64,000 nucleotides of DNA from contig CP136061.1 of NCBI GenBank assembly GCA_032622095.1, forward strand, positions 88,530,983 to 88,594,982, in the 5' to 3' direction. The notes below the pieces were generated by a model that saw only the letters and a list, made by a program, of their open reading frames with translations, did not search any database and was not told where the DNA came from. Of the stretch, positions 1 through 11,299 are shown in pieces. Origin of the DNA: Siphonodentalium dalli (taxonomy: Eukaryota > Mollusca > Scaphopoda > Gadilida > Siphonodentaliidae). A program made the translations under genes and the position numbers. Each line of letters begins with the position of its first letter. Positions within the stretch are counted from its first letter, which is position 1.

Positions 1-351
1 GGACACTCATTATGAATGAATGTTAACAATATAAGCGCACGAATGAAGAGCGTTGAACATATACGAAATTACTACACGAATGAACTGAAATTTATATTTC
101 ACATCTTACCAACAACAGATACAGACATAGTCATAGTGTTATATTATCTTACATGTACCCATGCTATGACATACTTAAAGGGGGATAATGCACACACGGT
201 GTGTGGAATGTTAAAGTGACACGAGGTAAGGGACGTTATGTAATATTGGTGTGTGAATATTAAAGGAGCATTCTCGCTATACAAACCCCCCTCCCCACTT
301 ATAGATATATAACGAAGACGAGAATAACATGTTGATGAAGTTTATTGAAAT

Positions 352-2024
352 TTAATCATTGTCTGAATCTTCGACCGTTAGATTTACTTCTAAGAGTTTC
401 TTGAATTTTCTCATCGCTTCATCTGCAGCCCATTCATTATTATATCCGCGTTTGGTCAGTTTGACCATTTTCTTCATGATCGTGTTATGTATGGGTGATG
501 TTTTCAATCGATACTGGTATTCTATTAATCGTCTATAACTTTTGCGAAACAGAGCAAACTCTGTGTCGATGGTATCCTCTTTCCCGACATGCTCTCATCT
601 CCCGAAATGCTCTCTTCTTCTTTCACATCATTGGTGACGCGTTTCATCATACTTTTGAATGTGTCCATCTCGTTGACACATCGCGCAGCTTTCTTAAGAC
701 CGAATACCGTTCTACTACCGACGACATTACCATCTTTTGATTCTGATAGCGTTCCCCGTTCATCTTCATCTGTATCTTCTCCGAAGAGAGTTGTTTTTGT
801 CTCGGACATAACTCCGTGTTCATCCGGGTCCTCAGTTAATTTTCGTTTTAACTTATTTTCTTGACACCAGTTTTTTACGTGTCTCTGAACATCATAATGA
901 TCTGCGAACAAAAGCCCGCATTCATTACAAGGGTACGACATGTCTTCCCGAATGTCTCTGTTTTGATGGTTCTTCTTATTAATTTCATCTAGCTCACCAG
1001 GTGGCCGTATGTCGTTAGTATAGTCATTATGTTGACCCTGGGGCACAATATAATTATATGTTATGCCCTTCTGTTGACCGGGGAGTTCTCTGTCATCGTA
1101 TTTCATCGCATTCTGTTGACCCTGGGTCTCAGTGTCTTTTGTATGTTTTTTCATCCCATTCTGTTCATCTGGGTGTTCTCTGTCTTTTTGGAGATTATAT
1201 TTCATGCCATTCCATTCACCCCTATGTTGGTTCGTGTCCTCTTTTAGTACATTCTGTCGCAGACGTAATGTGTCCGGTGTTGCGGCTTTTAAATCCACCA
1301 GTAGGTAACCGTACGGTTCACTCGTCGCTTCCGAAAACTCTCGAACCATACGCTGAGGACATTCAGGATACATCTGTGTTGATAATGTTGAAATTAATCC
1401 CTTGTCGATTGGGTTATTGAACAATACCAAATATTGACAATTTCGTCGTTGCGTTGGATCTTTGTTGTAGTAGAAATTCTGGTTCAAACTTATCAAAGAT
1501 AAGTTCAAATGGTGACTTCCTTCGGAATGCAAATCATTAACTCTCTGGTCTTTTGATGAAGTTTGCATCAAGTCATCGAGTATAACTAGATTTTTATACC
1601 GGGGGTTGATAAGAGAATCCAAGTTTGCTGGTATTCCTCGTATAAAGTTGACCTGAGGGGTGACGGTATACTTTAATTCGTCATATAGGGGCTGCCAATA
1701 TTTATAAAACCATATTATTCTGTCAGGTGCGGGTGATATTTTTGAGGCAGACTTTTGTAGCAAGGTTTTCACGAAGTATGTCTTACCACAAGATGTAGGT
1801 CCACTTACATATGCCGTGAATGGATGCTTGAAAATAAAATCTTCATGGACATTGGCCATTGGATCATCAAAGCAGGATGTTATTCGCTTTGTTGCTGTTT
1901 CCCCTGCTGGTGTTGTAGTATCTGGTGTTGCTGTAATGGCTGTTGTTGTGGCTGATGATACTGCTGCCTGTTGCTGCTACTGTCTGTTGCTGTTGCTTGG
2001 TGCTGCTGCTGTGGTTGTCGGTTA
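352..2024 (-). pseudogene. Zinc-finger P-loop ATPase, frameshifted mirror copy
   Basis: This is the left-arm counterpart of the gene at 2453-4216. The uninterrupted frame runs from an ATG at 1859 (equivalent to Met86 of the intact copy) to 525 and keeps Walker A, Walker B and the second zinc finger. It differs from the intact copy by two one-base deletions. One, near 1880, puts the glutamine-rich linker out of frame. The other, near 587, replaces the C-terminal tail of about 90 residues with an unrelated short tail. The N-terminal C2H2 finger is missing because the arm ends inside the linker. The remaining sequence is nearly identical to the intact copy, so the copies separated or were homogenised recently. 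Homopolymer sequencing errors are an alternative explanation for the indels. Confidence 0.75.
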
Positions 2025-2027
2025 ACA

Positions 2028-2452
2028 GTATTTTACTGCGGGGTCCGCCGGCAATGCCGCAATGCCGCCGCCGACGCCGGCGGCGGCGGTGCCACACTTA
2101 CGTCACTACAAATGACGAGGGAACCTCTCGGTGAAATTGATTTTGTAAAACGAAAAGTGATACCGAGGATAGATTGACCAATGACGGCTATTTGTATCTT
2201 TTGACAGATATGCGTGTCCAGACTCGTTTGATGTTCGCTATCGCATTACTATGTTTTAATAGTCGATACTTCACTTCTCGTCTGACTCTCTTACCGACAA
2301 GACCTGTTGATTCCCCGTATACACAGTGCTTCTCCGGCAGACTATTTCATCTACATAAAGTTATCAAACATACGGACATGACATATTTTTAGGTTATAAG
2401 GAACATTTGTATAAAGGAAATCCATATACCGAGACATTTTAGTCAAGTATAA
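2028..2452. promoter_or_regulatory. Spacer between the two ATPase genes; possible bidirectional promoter with a GC hairpin
   Basis: The only unpaired part of the palindrome besides the start of the plus gene. At 2038-2092 it has a GC-rich block in an AT-rich setting, with a perfect stem CCGCCGCCG / CGGCGGCGG around a 4-base loop. A CRE-like TTACGTCA follows near 2099, and a TATAAAT string abuts the ATG at 2453. A diverged second copy of 2160-2330 lies at about 4896-5050. A regulatory role is inferred from position only. Confidence 0.4.
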
Positions 2453-4216
2453 ATGAAGCACCAGTGTTCAATTTGCTCTAGGGGGTATGTGCGGAACCAT
2501 GATTTGATAAGACATGTACAATCTAAGCACACTGAGTTTGTTAACCGACAACCACAGCAGCAGCACCAAGCAACAGCAACAGACAGTAGCAGCAACAGGC
2601 AGCAGTATCATCAGCCACAACAACAGCCATTACAGCAACACCAGATACTACAACACCAGCATGGGAAACATCAACAAAGCGACATAACATCCTGCTTTGA
2701 TGATCCAATGGCCAATGTCCATGAAGATTTTATTTTCAAGCATCCATTCACGGCATGTGTAAGTGGACCTACATCTTGTGGTAAGACATACTTCGTGAAA
2801 ACCTTGCTACAAAAGTCTGCCTCAAAAATATCACCCGCACCTGACAGAATAATATGGTTTTATAAATATTGGCAGCCCCTATATGACGAATTAAAGTATA
2901 CCGTCACCCCTCAGGTCAACTTTATACGAGGAATACCAGCAAACTTGGATTCTCTTATCAACCCCCGGTATAAAAATCTAGTTATACTCGATGACTTGAT
3001 GCAAACTTCATCAAAAGACCAGAGAGTTAATGATTTGCATTCCGAAGGAAGTCACCATTTGAACTTATCTTTGATAAGTTTGAACCAGAATTTCTACTAC
3101 AACAAAGATCCAACGCAACGACGAAATTGTCAATATTTGGTATTGTTCAATAACCCAATCGACAAGGGATTAATTTCAACATTATCAACACAGATGTATC
3201 CTGAATGTCCTCAGCGTATGGTTCGAGAGTTTTCGGAAGCGACGAGTGAACCGTACGGTTACCTACTGGTGGATTTAAAAGCCGCAACACCGGACACATT
3301 ACGTCTGCGACAGAATGTACTAAAAGAGGACACGAACCAACATAGGGGTGAATGGAATGGCATGAAATATAATCTCCAAAAAGACAGAGAACACCCAGAT
3401 GAACAGAATGGGATGAAAAAACATACAAAAGACACTGAGACCCAGGGTCAACAGAATGCGATGAAATACGATGACAGAGAACTCCCCGGTCAACAGAAGG
3501 GCATAACATATAATTATATTGTGCCCCAGGGTCAACATAATGACTATACTAACGACATACGGCCACCTGGTGAGCTAGATGAAATTAATAAGAAGAACCA
3601 TCAAAACAGAGACATTCGGGAAGACATGTCGTACCCTTGTAATGAATGCGGGCTTTTGTTCGCAGATCATTATGATGTTCAGAGACACGTAAAAAACTGG
3701 TGTCAAGAAAATAAGTTAAAACGAAAATTAACTGAGGACCCGGATGAACACGGAGTTATGTCCGAGACAAAAACAACTCTCTTCGGAGAAGATACAGATG
3801 AAGATGAACGGGGAACGCTATCAGATTCAAAAGATGGTAATGTCGTCGGTAGTAGAACGGTATTCGGTCTTAAGAAAGCTGCGCGATGTGTCAACGAGAT
3901 GGACACATTCAAAAGTATGATGAAACGCGTCACCAATGATGTGAAAGAAGAAGAGAGCATTTCGGGAGATGAGAGCATGTCGGGAAAAGAGGATACCATC
4001 GACACAGAGTTTGCTCTGTTTCGCAAAAGTTATAGACGATTAATAGAATACCAGTATCGATTGAAAACATCACCCATACATAACACGATCATGAAGAAAA
4101 TGGTCAAACTGACCAAACGCGGATATAATAATGAATGGGCTGCAGATGAAGCGATGAGAAAATTCAAGAAACTCTTAGAAGTAAATCTAACGGTCGAAGA
4201 TTCAGACAATGATTAA
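2453..4216 (+). CDS. Zinc-finger P-loop ATPase (packaging-ATPase-like), intact copy
   Basis: A 587-residue open frame. An in-frame TAA lies directly before the ATG, which fixes the start. Residues 5-26 form a C2H2 finger (C5, C8, H21, H26). A glutamine/histidine-rich linker spans about 33-75. Residues 105-112 are a Walker A motif (GPTSCGKT), and NLVILDDLM at 175-183 is a Walker B strand ending in two acidic residues. Residues about 298-365 hold degenerate repeats around Q-N-x-M-K-Y. A second finger at 396-417 has a CCHC pattern (C396, C399, H412, C417). The tail is charged and lysine-rich. The motif order resembles A32/FtsK-type packaging ATPases of large DNA viruses and Polinton-like elements, but that family assignment is inference. 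The fingers suggest DNA binding. An AATAAA signal follows the stop within 10 bases. No introns are needed. Confidence 0.75.
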   Translation: MKHQCSICSRGYVRNHDLIRHVQSKHTEFVNRQPQQQHQATATDSSSNRQQYHQPQQQPLQQHQILQHQHGKHQQSDITSCFDDPMANVHEDFIFKHPFTACVSGPTSCGKTYFVKTLLQKSASKISPAPDRIIWFYKYWQPLYDELKYTVTPQVNFIRGIPANLDSLINPRYKNLVILDDLMQTSSKDQRVNDLHSEGSHHLNLSLISLNQNFYYNKDPTQRRNCQYLVLFNNPIDKGLISTLSTQMYPECPQRMVREFSEATSEPYGYLLVDLKAATPDTLRLRQNVLKEDTNQHRGEWNGMKYNLQKDREHPDEQNGMKKHTKDTETQGQQNAMKYDDRELPGQQKGITYNYIVPQGQHNDYTNDIRPPGELDEINKKNHQNRDIREDMSYPCNECGLLFADHYDVQRHVKNWCQENKLKRKLTEDPDEHGVMSETKTTLFGEDTDEDERGTLSDSKDGNVVGSRTVFGLKKAARCVNEMDTFKSMMKRVTNDVKEEESISGDESMSGKEDTIDTEFALFRKSYRRLIEYQYRLKTSPIHNTIMKKMVKLTKRGYNNEWAADEAMRKFKKLLEVNLTVEDSDND

Positions 4217-4221
4217 ATTTC

Positions 4222-4227
4222 AATAAA
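4222..4227 (+). terminator. AATAAA poly(A) signal of the ATPase gene
   Basis: The canonical hexamer lies 5 bases after the TAA stop. The mirror copy has the same hexamer on the minus strand near 341-346. Confidence 0.5.
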
Positions 4228-4584
4228 CTTCATCAACATGTTATTCTCGTCTTCGTTATATATCTATAAGTGGGGAGGGGGGGGTTGTATAGCGAGAATG
4301 CTCCTTTAATATTCACACACCAATATTACATAACGTCCCTTACCTCGTGTCACTTTAACATTCCACACACCGTGTGTGCATTATCCCCCTTTAAGTATGT
4401 CATAGCATGGGTACATGTAAGCTGATATAACACTATGACTATGTCTGTATCTGTTGTTGGTAAGATGTGAAATATAAATTTCAGTTCATTCGTGTAGTAA
4501 TTTCGTATATGTTCAACGCTCTTCATTCGTGCGCTTGTATTGTTAACATTCATTCATAATGAGTGTCCCTTTAGAGTGTCTTGT

Positions 4585-4806
4585 GTTCCTTTAAGATTCA
4601 AACACCAATATTACATCACGTCCCTTGTTTCGTGTCACTTTAACTCCTTGAGTGTATTGCCCCTTCGAATGATGTCATAGCCTGGGTACATGTAAGATAG
4701 TATAACACTATGACTATGTCTGTATCTGTTGTTGGTAAGATGTGAAATATAAATTTCAGTTCATTCGTGTAATAATTTCGTATATGTTCAACGCTCTTCA
4801 TTCGTA
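4585..4806 (+). repeat. Direct duplicate of the element's outer 3' segment
   Basis: This segment repeats 4305-4533 in the same orientation. It has the TAACACTATGACTATGTCTG block, the same spacing and the same CAACGCTCTTCATTCGT end, with about ten differences. The outer end of the palindrome is therefore followed by a further, older copy of itself. Confidence 0.75.
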
Positions 4807-4834
4807 AGAGTAATTATGACCTCCGGCTTCGTGC

Positions 4835-5065
4835 CGATTGTGTACTGAGCTGACACCGGGGATAAATTGACCAATGACTGCTATTGTACTGAGCTGACAC
4901 CGGGGATAAGTTGACCAATGACTGCCATTGTATCCTTTGACAGATATGCGTGCGCAGACTCGTTTGATGTTCGCTATCGCATTACTATGTTTTAATAGCC
5001 GAGCCTTCACTTCTCGTCTGACTCTCTTACCGACAAGACCTGTCTACCCAGTACTTCTCCTTGGT
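4835..5065 (+). repeat. Diverged second copy of the inter-gene spacer, with a 42-bp tandem repeat
   Basis: Positions 4896-5050 match spacer positions 2160-2330 in direct orientation, including the block TCGCATTACTATGTTTTAAT. At its start the unit beginning TGAGCTGACACCGGGGATAA occurs twice in tandem. No ATPase frame follows it, so if a second element unit existed here its coding part is gone. Confidence 0.65.
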
Positions 5066-5865
5066 CTGTGATTGAGTGTACAAAATCTCTTGTCAAGTGA
5101 ACACCTGCACATTATCTATTTTCTAAACATCGAACTTGTCTGAACCTATCAACTGATACAATAGCAGTGATATAATGTTACATCATCGGTGCTAACTGGA
5201 GTTTTGGTATACAAAATGATCGTAAGTGTGAATGGAGTGATAAGTGGTTATTACGTAATGTTGTTATAACAATGACACCGAAGCAATTTCTATTATTGAG
5301 TGTCTCACGACCTGGACGTATTATGTATGCATGTTTTGGATAACTAATTATCGTGTTAATGCTAACAATGACACAGTTTATCAACCTTAATTGATACTAA
5401 CCCGTTAAACAACTAATTCTGCACAGACATTAAATCGATATGTTTTCTAAACAGCATATAACTGTGAACGGGGATATAATAGAATTCATTTGGTAAAGCA
5501 AGGTGTGACACATACATTGTTACCCACAATGTCGTGTGTGATTACGTGTACATCGAATATGACAATTCATTCTGGGGGTTGTCCGCTCGTGATTCAACAT
5601 AGTAGATCTCAATACTTCCAATAATTCACGATAATACACACCTGTCATATACTCAATAACTTCATCTGGGATAGAGAAGTTAAGAATAAACGCTCTTTAT
5701 TATTTATGTAAGAGTAATGGTGTCTATTTTCAGGTATGACAATTATATATGTATGAACTGCGTCCGATAAACACTGGAATGTATGCATTCATACCGATGG
5801 TCACAATGTCCAATAAAGCTATTTCTAAACATCGATTAATAATTTCATGAAAAATATTTGAACAA
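5066..5865. other. Gene-free AT-rich stretch
   Basis: No coding frame or RNA gene was recognised. The only notable item is AAACGCTCTTTATT followed by GTAAGAGTAAT (about 5689-5718), which echoes the end of the palindromic element at 4788-4813. Confidence 0.5.
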
Positions 5866-5959
5866 AAAAATAACGAAAGATATTACACGCAAATAATTTT
5901 AATAAACATTCGACATTTTTTAATATCGAGATTCTCAGAAACCGAAAACTCGTTATAAA

Positions 5960-6165
5960 TTTTTTATTTAAACTTTTTTTTTTAGAGAAATAATTTTGAG
6001 GGTTATAAAATTTGTTCTTTTTTTGAAATTTGGAGATTTTGAAATTTTTTGGAAGTTTTGGGTTTTGAAATTTTTTGGAAAAATAATTTTTGGAAGTTTT
6101 GAAATTTTTTTTGGGTTTTGATATTTTGGAAGTTTTGGGAATATTTTAGTACAACCAATTTTAGA
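5960..6165. repeat. T/G-rich low-complexity tract
   Basis: Irregular repetition of TTTTGGAAGTTTTGGG and TTTGAAATTTTTTGG. Minus-strand open frames here are compositional artefacts. Confidence 0.7.
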
Positions 6166-6209
6166 CCCCAAAGATTCTATTTTTAGATGTGAAGTCAACG
6201 AGACCCCTA

Positions 6210-6664
6210 TTCTTCTCTTGAAATATCAGTTATCAGAATCGATTAATTTCCCAAATATAATGCTAACCACAGTCAACTATTGGATACAATTGCCAGAAAC
6301 GTGTTATTTATCAACATTTTGTTCAACGAAATTTGGACGGATTGTCAAATATCTAACACCAAAGCCACTTAATTTTAGAGTTATCCATGTTCATCCGCAA
6401 TTTGATCCGATACCGTCGGCTTAACGATTTTTTGTCAGGCCGCCAATAACTACATATCCCTGGAAATAACAAATTTCAAATATCGATATCTGATCATTCT
6501 GAACTTTGATGGGTGGGTTCCTCGACTCGTTTACTCGAATCCAATATGTTTTACCCCCGAAGCCTAATGGATAGTAATTTGGGAGCGTTAATTCTGATTA
6601 TGCACCTTTAAACGAATTATAGAACTCTTGATTCGCGTTGTGCCGTCGATGTAATTAATGTTTT
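6210..6664. other. Gene-free stretch
   Basis: No supported gene. A 68-codon plus-strand frame (6218-6424) has no recognisable features and was not accepted. Confidence 0.4.
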
Positions 6665-6669
6665 AGTTG

Positions 6670-7255
6670 AATATTAGGCCCATTTGATCCTCGGTTGACC
6701 ACCTACAGATATCTTGGGGGATGAAAAATAAGAAATCGCTCAATAGTGAAGGTAATATCGTATAATTAGAGTACTTAGTGGTGTGCACATGCTGTCGCTA
6801 TAAGCCCATACCTCTATATATAATGATGATTCTTACACACCTTCTTGAAAATTAGGCCCGGTTGACCATCGGTTGACCATGCACCTTCAGCGATAGTCAG
6901 CTGGGCCCAATTTCAAGAAGGCTGGTATGAATCATCATTATATGGGCATATAGCGACAGCTTGTGCCACTAGGTACTCTAATTGAACGAACTTTCATTCA
7001 AAATTGAGCGATTCTCTATTTTCCATCCGCAGCATATCTGAAAGTGGCCAACCGAGGATCAACCGGTCTTAATTTTCAGGAAGGCGGGAAAGAATAACCA
7101 TTATATAGGGGCATATAGCAACAGCTTGTACCACTGAGTACTCTAATTATTCGAAATTTCGTTCAAAATTGAGCGATTTCTTATTTGCCATCCCCCATAT
7201 TATCTGAAGTTGGTCAACCGAGGATAAACTAACCCTAGTTTTAATTCTCAGGAAG
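6670..7255. repeat. Three about 180-bp repeat units, one inverted
   Basis: Units share GGTTGACCAnCCGAGGAT, AATTGAGCGATT and a block near CATATAGCGACAGC. The first (about 6675-6855) is on the minus strand. The next two (about 6890-7075 and 7076-7250) are on the plus strand, so units one and two form an imperfect palindrome. Confidence 0.7.
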
Positions 7256-7509
7256 GCGACTAGGAATCTTCATAATATAGGCGAATTGTGACGGTATGAT
7301 TTGATTCTTTTTAAATACATACCTCTGATGGCAAATAGCGCATATCGGTAGAATCGCTTGAGTCATGTGCAATGAACATGCACAAGTAGGCAAATATGTA
7401 ATCCTATTTATACAAATAACGTTATAGAAATTGTTTTCAGAAATAAATAGAAACCTCGTGACATCGCAATACGCCCAACGCACGCCCGCTATAAACAATC
7501 AGTTTTTAC

Positions 7510-7989
7510 CAGATCAGGCACACCCTGAATTCAACTATTATAGATTATATTTACAGTTCTAAATCCACCATTTCCATGTTTATGTGGAAACTATGTGATC
7601 GCACATCCCAGTGCACACCCGAATTGCAACATTACAGTGAATAAACAGTCTCCCGATAAAATTTGTTTTGCAACCTTTTGCGCTGGCTTATTTTAGTTAA
7701 TACTGACTTTTCTAAATGACATTAACATGATCAATCGATCGCTCATTTGTAACACAATTCGACCAATTGGATGTTAGTTGACTTCCTTATCATGTGCCAT
7801 CATGACTAATATTTCGCACGGATCGAGGAATGTTATTTCGTCAATTAAATAAACGTATCGCTTTAGTATGACACTAATTTTTAATCACTGTTTTAATATG
7901 ATGTTGGTTTATGCCTCTTGTATCGAACACACAAAACGACGATATTCATATTTACCTATAATAGTTGAATTCAGGATGTGCCTGACCTG
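7510..7989. mobile_element. Non-autonomous DNA transposon with CAGGTCAGG-type TIRs, copy 1
   Basis: A 480-bp element. Its ends are inverted repeats of about 34 bp of the type CAGGTCAGGCACATCCTGAA (left end CAGATCAGGC; right end GTGCCTGACCTG). It is flanked by TTTAC on the left and ATTAC on the right, a decayed 5-bp target duplication. A second member with a perfect duplication lies at 49056-49588. There is no coding capacity. The superfamily is unassigned. Confidence 0.75.
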
Positions 7990-10380
7990 ATTACATGGAG
8001 CAACATTATGTAACTGTTTTCGTCCAGTTATACCTTTATCGTAGTGCATGCACAGACACAAATAAGTTCTGTGGTAAAGAAAACACAATTGCTATTAGTA
8101 GAACTTTCGACGTTGAATATTTTGCGTCATCTGTCTTTTAACTATAGCTTCAATTCTTATACAAATAGACCGGATGAAATTTAAAAGAAAATCGAAACTT
8201 AATTGTTGTTTTTTCATCCTGATAATTTTTTAATGGCTAATAGATGCATAACAAGTATACAGGTGAGCATAAGTACATATACAACAGAGCAATATAGCGT
8301 GTGACATTAATATAGTAAAGATATCAAAATTTAGATATATAAATATAATAGGAAGGCAGCTTGACAGTTCTGCAAAGGGACAATATAGTTATAATTAATC
8401 CAGCTATCTTAGTAATAACTATTAAAAATGTCAATATGATTGTATACCAAGTGTTATGAAAAGTACGTGTTATTCGTAGTATGTTGTCACAGAGTCGATA
8501 GGCAGGTGGCACATGCCATGGGTTATGTCGATGTTGTGTAGATCCAAAATAAAGAATGGAAATAAATATGGGGAATAACATAAATTGGTGATGGGTTGTA
8601 CTATGGTTTTGTTTATATATATGTTAGTAGCATGGCGTCCATTGAATAAGCGAAATAAAGATCGCAAGCGCACGGAGGGCCAGCTTTGTGCTTATTGCGC
8701 TTATAAAACGGTCACCATGTTTATAACATATTTATAACACCCAATAAATCCGAGAAATATTACAATCATGCAGTAATGAATTTCGTTAATTACCAATTAA
8801 TTACTGTTGTGCATGGTTTGATATTGCAACCAGCGGACAACGACGAAGATTGCGCCAAGGGAGTCTAACTGAAAGACAAATACTGTACATTGATTGTCCA
8901 GATGATACTAGGAAACTTGCGATAATCCACTTACACGCAGCTAATAACGAATATAAATAACGGTCCAACTGATCCAGCTGATCCAACTTATGTTTTCCGT
9001 TAATATATTGGATTAAAAATAATAGCAGTTCATCTGATGAGCCATTTTCTTTTGTGTATTATTCATGTTTTTCGGTTTCATTTATCCATACATTCGAAGT
9101 AGGATGATAATGCCACAAATAACCTTCGACCAACGTAAGTTATCGAATGAGGTCCGATTACCGACCTTAATTTACTGTAATTATCTTTTATAGTCGTTGC
9201 CTGCGCGTTGCAAATGCGTATTGTGGAAGGGGGGCTTAACTGCCAAGTGTGCCACGTTTCAGGAAAGTAACTGCAGGCTATTGTAGAAAGAGCAAATGAT
9301 CAACTTTGGACTGGAACCCTTCCCACCCAATGAGCGTCCTGCTCGTCCCCCTGATTTGGATTATTGTATACCAATTTAACTCCTTGTATTCCATTTCGCT
9401 GCAGTACGTCCCGGCATTCCATGTCGCTACGTCCCATAATTTGCTTTTTGTGAGAACACTTGGTATCACAGCCCATATTAGTAACGCTCACATGTGGACC
9501 ATCGGACTCAAACTCCAGGCAGAGTTATCTCCCATCGCTCCGCTGAGATACCACTGCCATAAGGACATTAACTGGTAAGGATTTCTTACGTGTTTTTAGT
9601 TCTTATGTTTTAGGATTAAAATTGTCTGTCTGGCTCAGTTCACATTGTTCTTATCAATACCGAAAGAATTACCATTATTGCAAACTTTAAAACAAATTTG
9701 GTAGTCAAAACAAGACTGTATACCAGTTCCCCGACGATATGTAAAAATAGATTTATCGTCTGCAAAGTACCATCCTTGTGGCAGTGCTATATCGCAGTGA
9801 TAACATAGAGGGCGCTGTATGGAGTTTGCATCGGACTATATAATCGGGAGTGTGTAATTGTAAATCAAGGCGTGCCTATTGTAATCATGACATATCGTTT
9901 TACAGCACACACGACAACTTGAAAATGATTACAGTAAATATATATCGGTCACCGGACCTCAATGGTTAACTTATGATACATTGGTTGAGGGCTGATTGCC
10001 ATGTTATAAATGTTACATCTAGAGGTCAATATATATATAGTGGAAGATATTATCTTCTTTGAGGGAGATTAGCAATCCTATTTTCAAATAAGAATGACGG
10101 GCAATTAGCCCATGATATAATTTTGGAAGGGGCTAGATGCTAAGTACAAACCAAATTTGGGAAGTAGTTATATAAACACCATGATGTGTTGTATCATATA
10201 TAGTGGTGTGTGTATAGTTCTATACATATTGCATGATGTGCATATATATATGAATTTGTCGCGGACAGATAGTGCTCTACTGTGGATGGAGTACATCCAA
10301 TGTATATAACTAAACATAAACACAAACAACAAGAGCATGGCTATGGCGTGGCAAAATACGCCCTTTAGTAACTTCGAATT
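7990..10380. other. Gene-free stretch
   Basis: Scattered open frames of up to 90 codons show no domain or composition signal. No RNA gene, TIR pair or tandem array was recognised. Confidence 0.4.
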
Positions 10381-10389
10381 GTACTACCG

Positions 10390-11260
10390 CCATATACAAT
10401 AAAATTTGAGCTTACAAAGAATATACAAGAGGTACGCTGTCGCGTGGCATTTGCCCCCGACCGTTGCAATTCGGATTAAGCATGGATGAAACTGCGGATA
10501 TCCGAGGAGGTCTATATGACCATTCCAAAAGAAGTTCGTACTAGAAATTCCGGAAACCCAAAAACAAGCGATCCAGAAACCCAGAAACAAGCAAAAATTC
10601 AAATTATCTAAGTTGAAAAAAGGGCCATAACTCTGGGAAAAAGTCATCAGATCATACCCAAATTCGCACTTGACATGTATTTTCATATAACTGATCCACA
10701 AAAATACGGGATTTGCAATCGTACCACCAAAGCTCACGCTATCATTTGGACGAAACCCGCGTTATGCATGTAGCTGTTCCCCCATGCTGCTCTATCACCA
10801 TACCAAATATCAGTTAAATCTGCCCAGCGGTTGCTGAACAATAATGCAAAATGTTTGTACGGGCGGACGGACGGACGTACGTACAGACGTACGTACGGAC
10901 GGAGACGTCGACTATATACCCGCCGACTTCAAGTCGGGGGCATAATAATTTCAATGCCAGAATGTGGTCAAATCATAAGAAAAAAGGGTCGTAACTCATG
11001 TGAAGATAATTATTCGAATTTGGTCTGTATCATTAGCTGGGAAATACACAAACCAACTTTGGTTCAGATGAAATAATCCAAACCAGAGTTATCTGTCGAA
11101 AAAAAAAAATGTTAACGAACGGTCATATTCTAAGTCGAAAAAGGGCCGTATGGACGGAATCCACATTCGTACTTGGCCTGTGTTTTAGCTGGAAAATACA
11201 GTTATCGGTCGGAAACCAAACATTTTAACGGACGGACGATCTATCTATCTACAATAAGTA
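10390..11260 (+). repeat. Dispersed repeat with GGAC runs
   Basis: Two successive modules contain GAAAAAGGG(C)C(A/G)TAACTC-like text. The first ends in a GGAC/GTAC run (10860-10905) and GCCGACTTCAAGTCGGGGGC, a small hairpin. The second ends with ACGGACGGACGATCTATC near 11228. This composition resembles non-coding repeats common in bivalves (inference). Confidence 0.5.
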
Positions 11261-11299
11261 GACTGATTACGTAATGCGACCTTTTTTCAAAAGGGCATA

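Larger units (their letters stand above)
1..4568. mobile_element. Large palindromic element carrying a P-loop ATPase gene in each arm
   Basis: Bases 1-2027 are the near-perfect reverse complement of 2538-4568: a position i in the left arm pairs with about 4568-i. The arms differ only by a few substitutions, two single-base coding indels and a homopolymer length change near 285/4272. A unique spacer of about 510 bp (2028-2537) separates them. Each arm encodes the same ATPase reading outwards, so the genes are head to head. The left arm starts at the window edge and may continue. No transposase, integrase or polymerase is visible. It could be a virus-derived or Polinton-related remnant, a new palindromic transposon, or a segmental inverted duplication. 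An assembly fold-back is possible, but the unique spacer makes a simple one less likely. The inverted structure is directly seen; its class is inference. Confidence 0.8.

Noticed and set aside
1-4568. Long terminal repeats of a retrovirus-like element
   Set aside because: The arms are inverted, not direct, and there is no reverse transcriptase or integrase.
9278-9578. Overlapping frames on both strands
   Set aside because: No recognisable motif; opposite-strand frames of similar length suggest chance.
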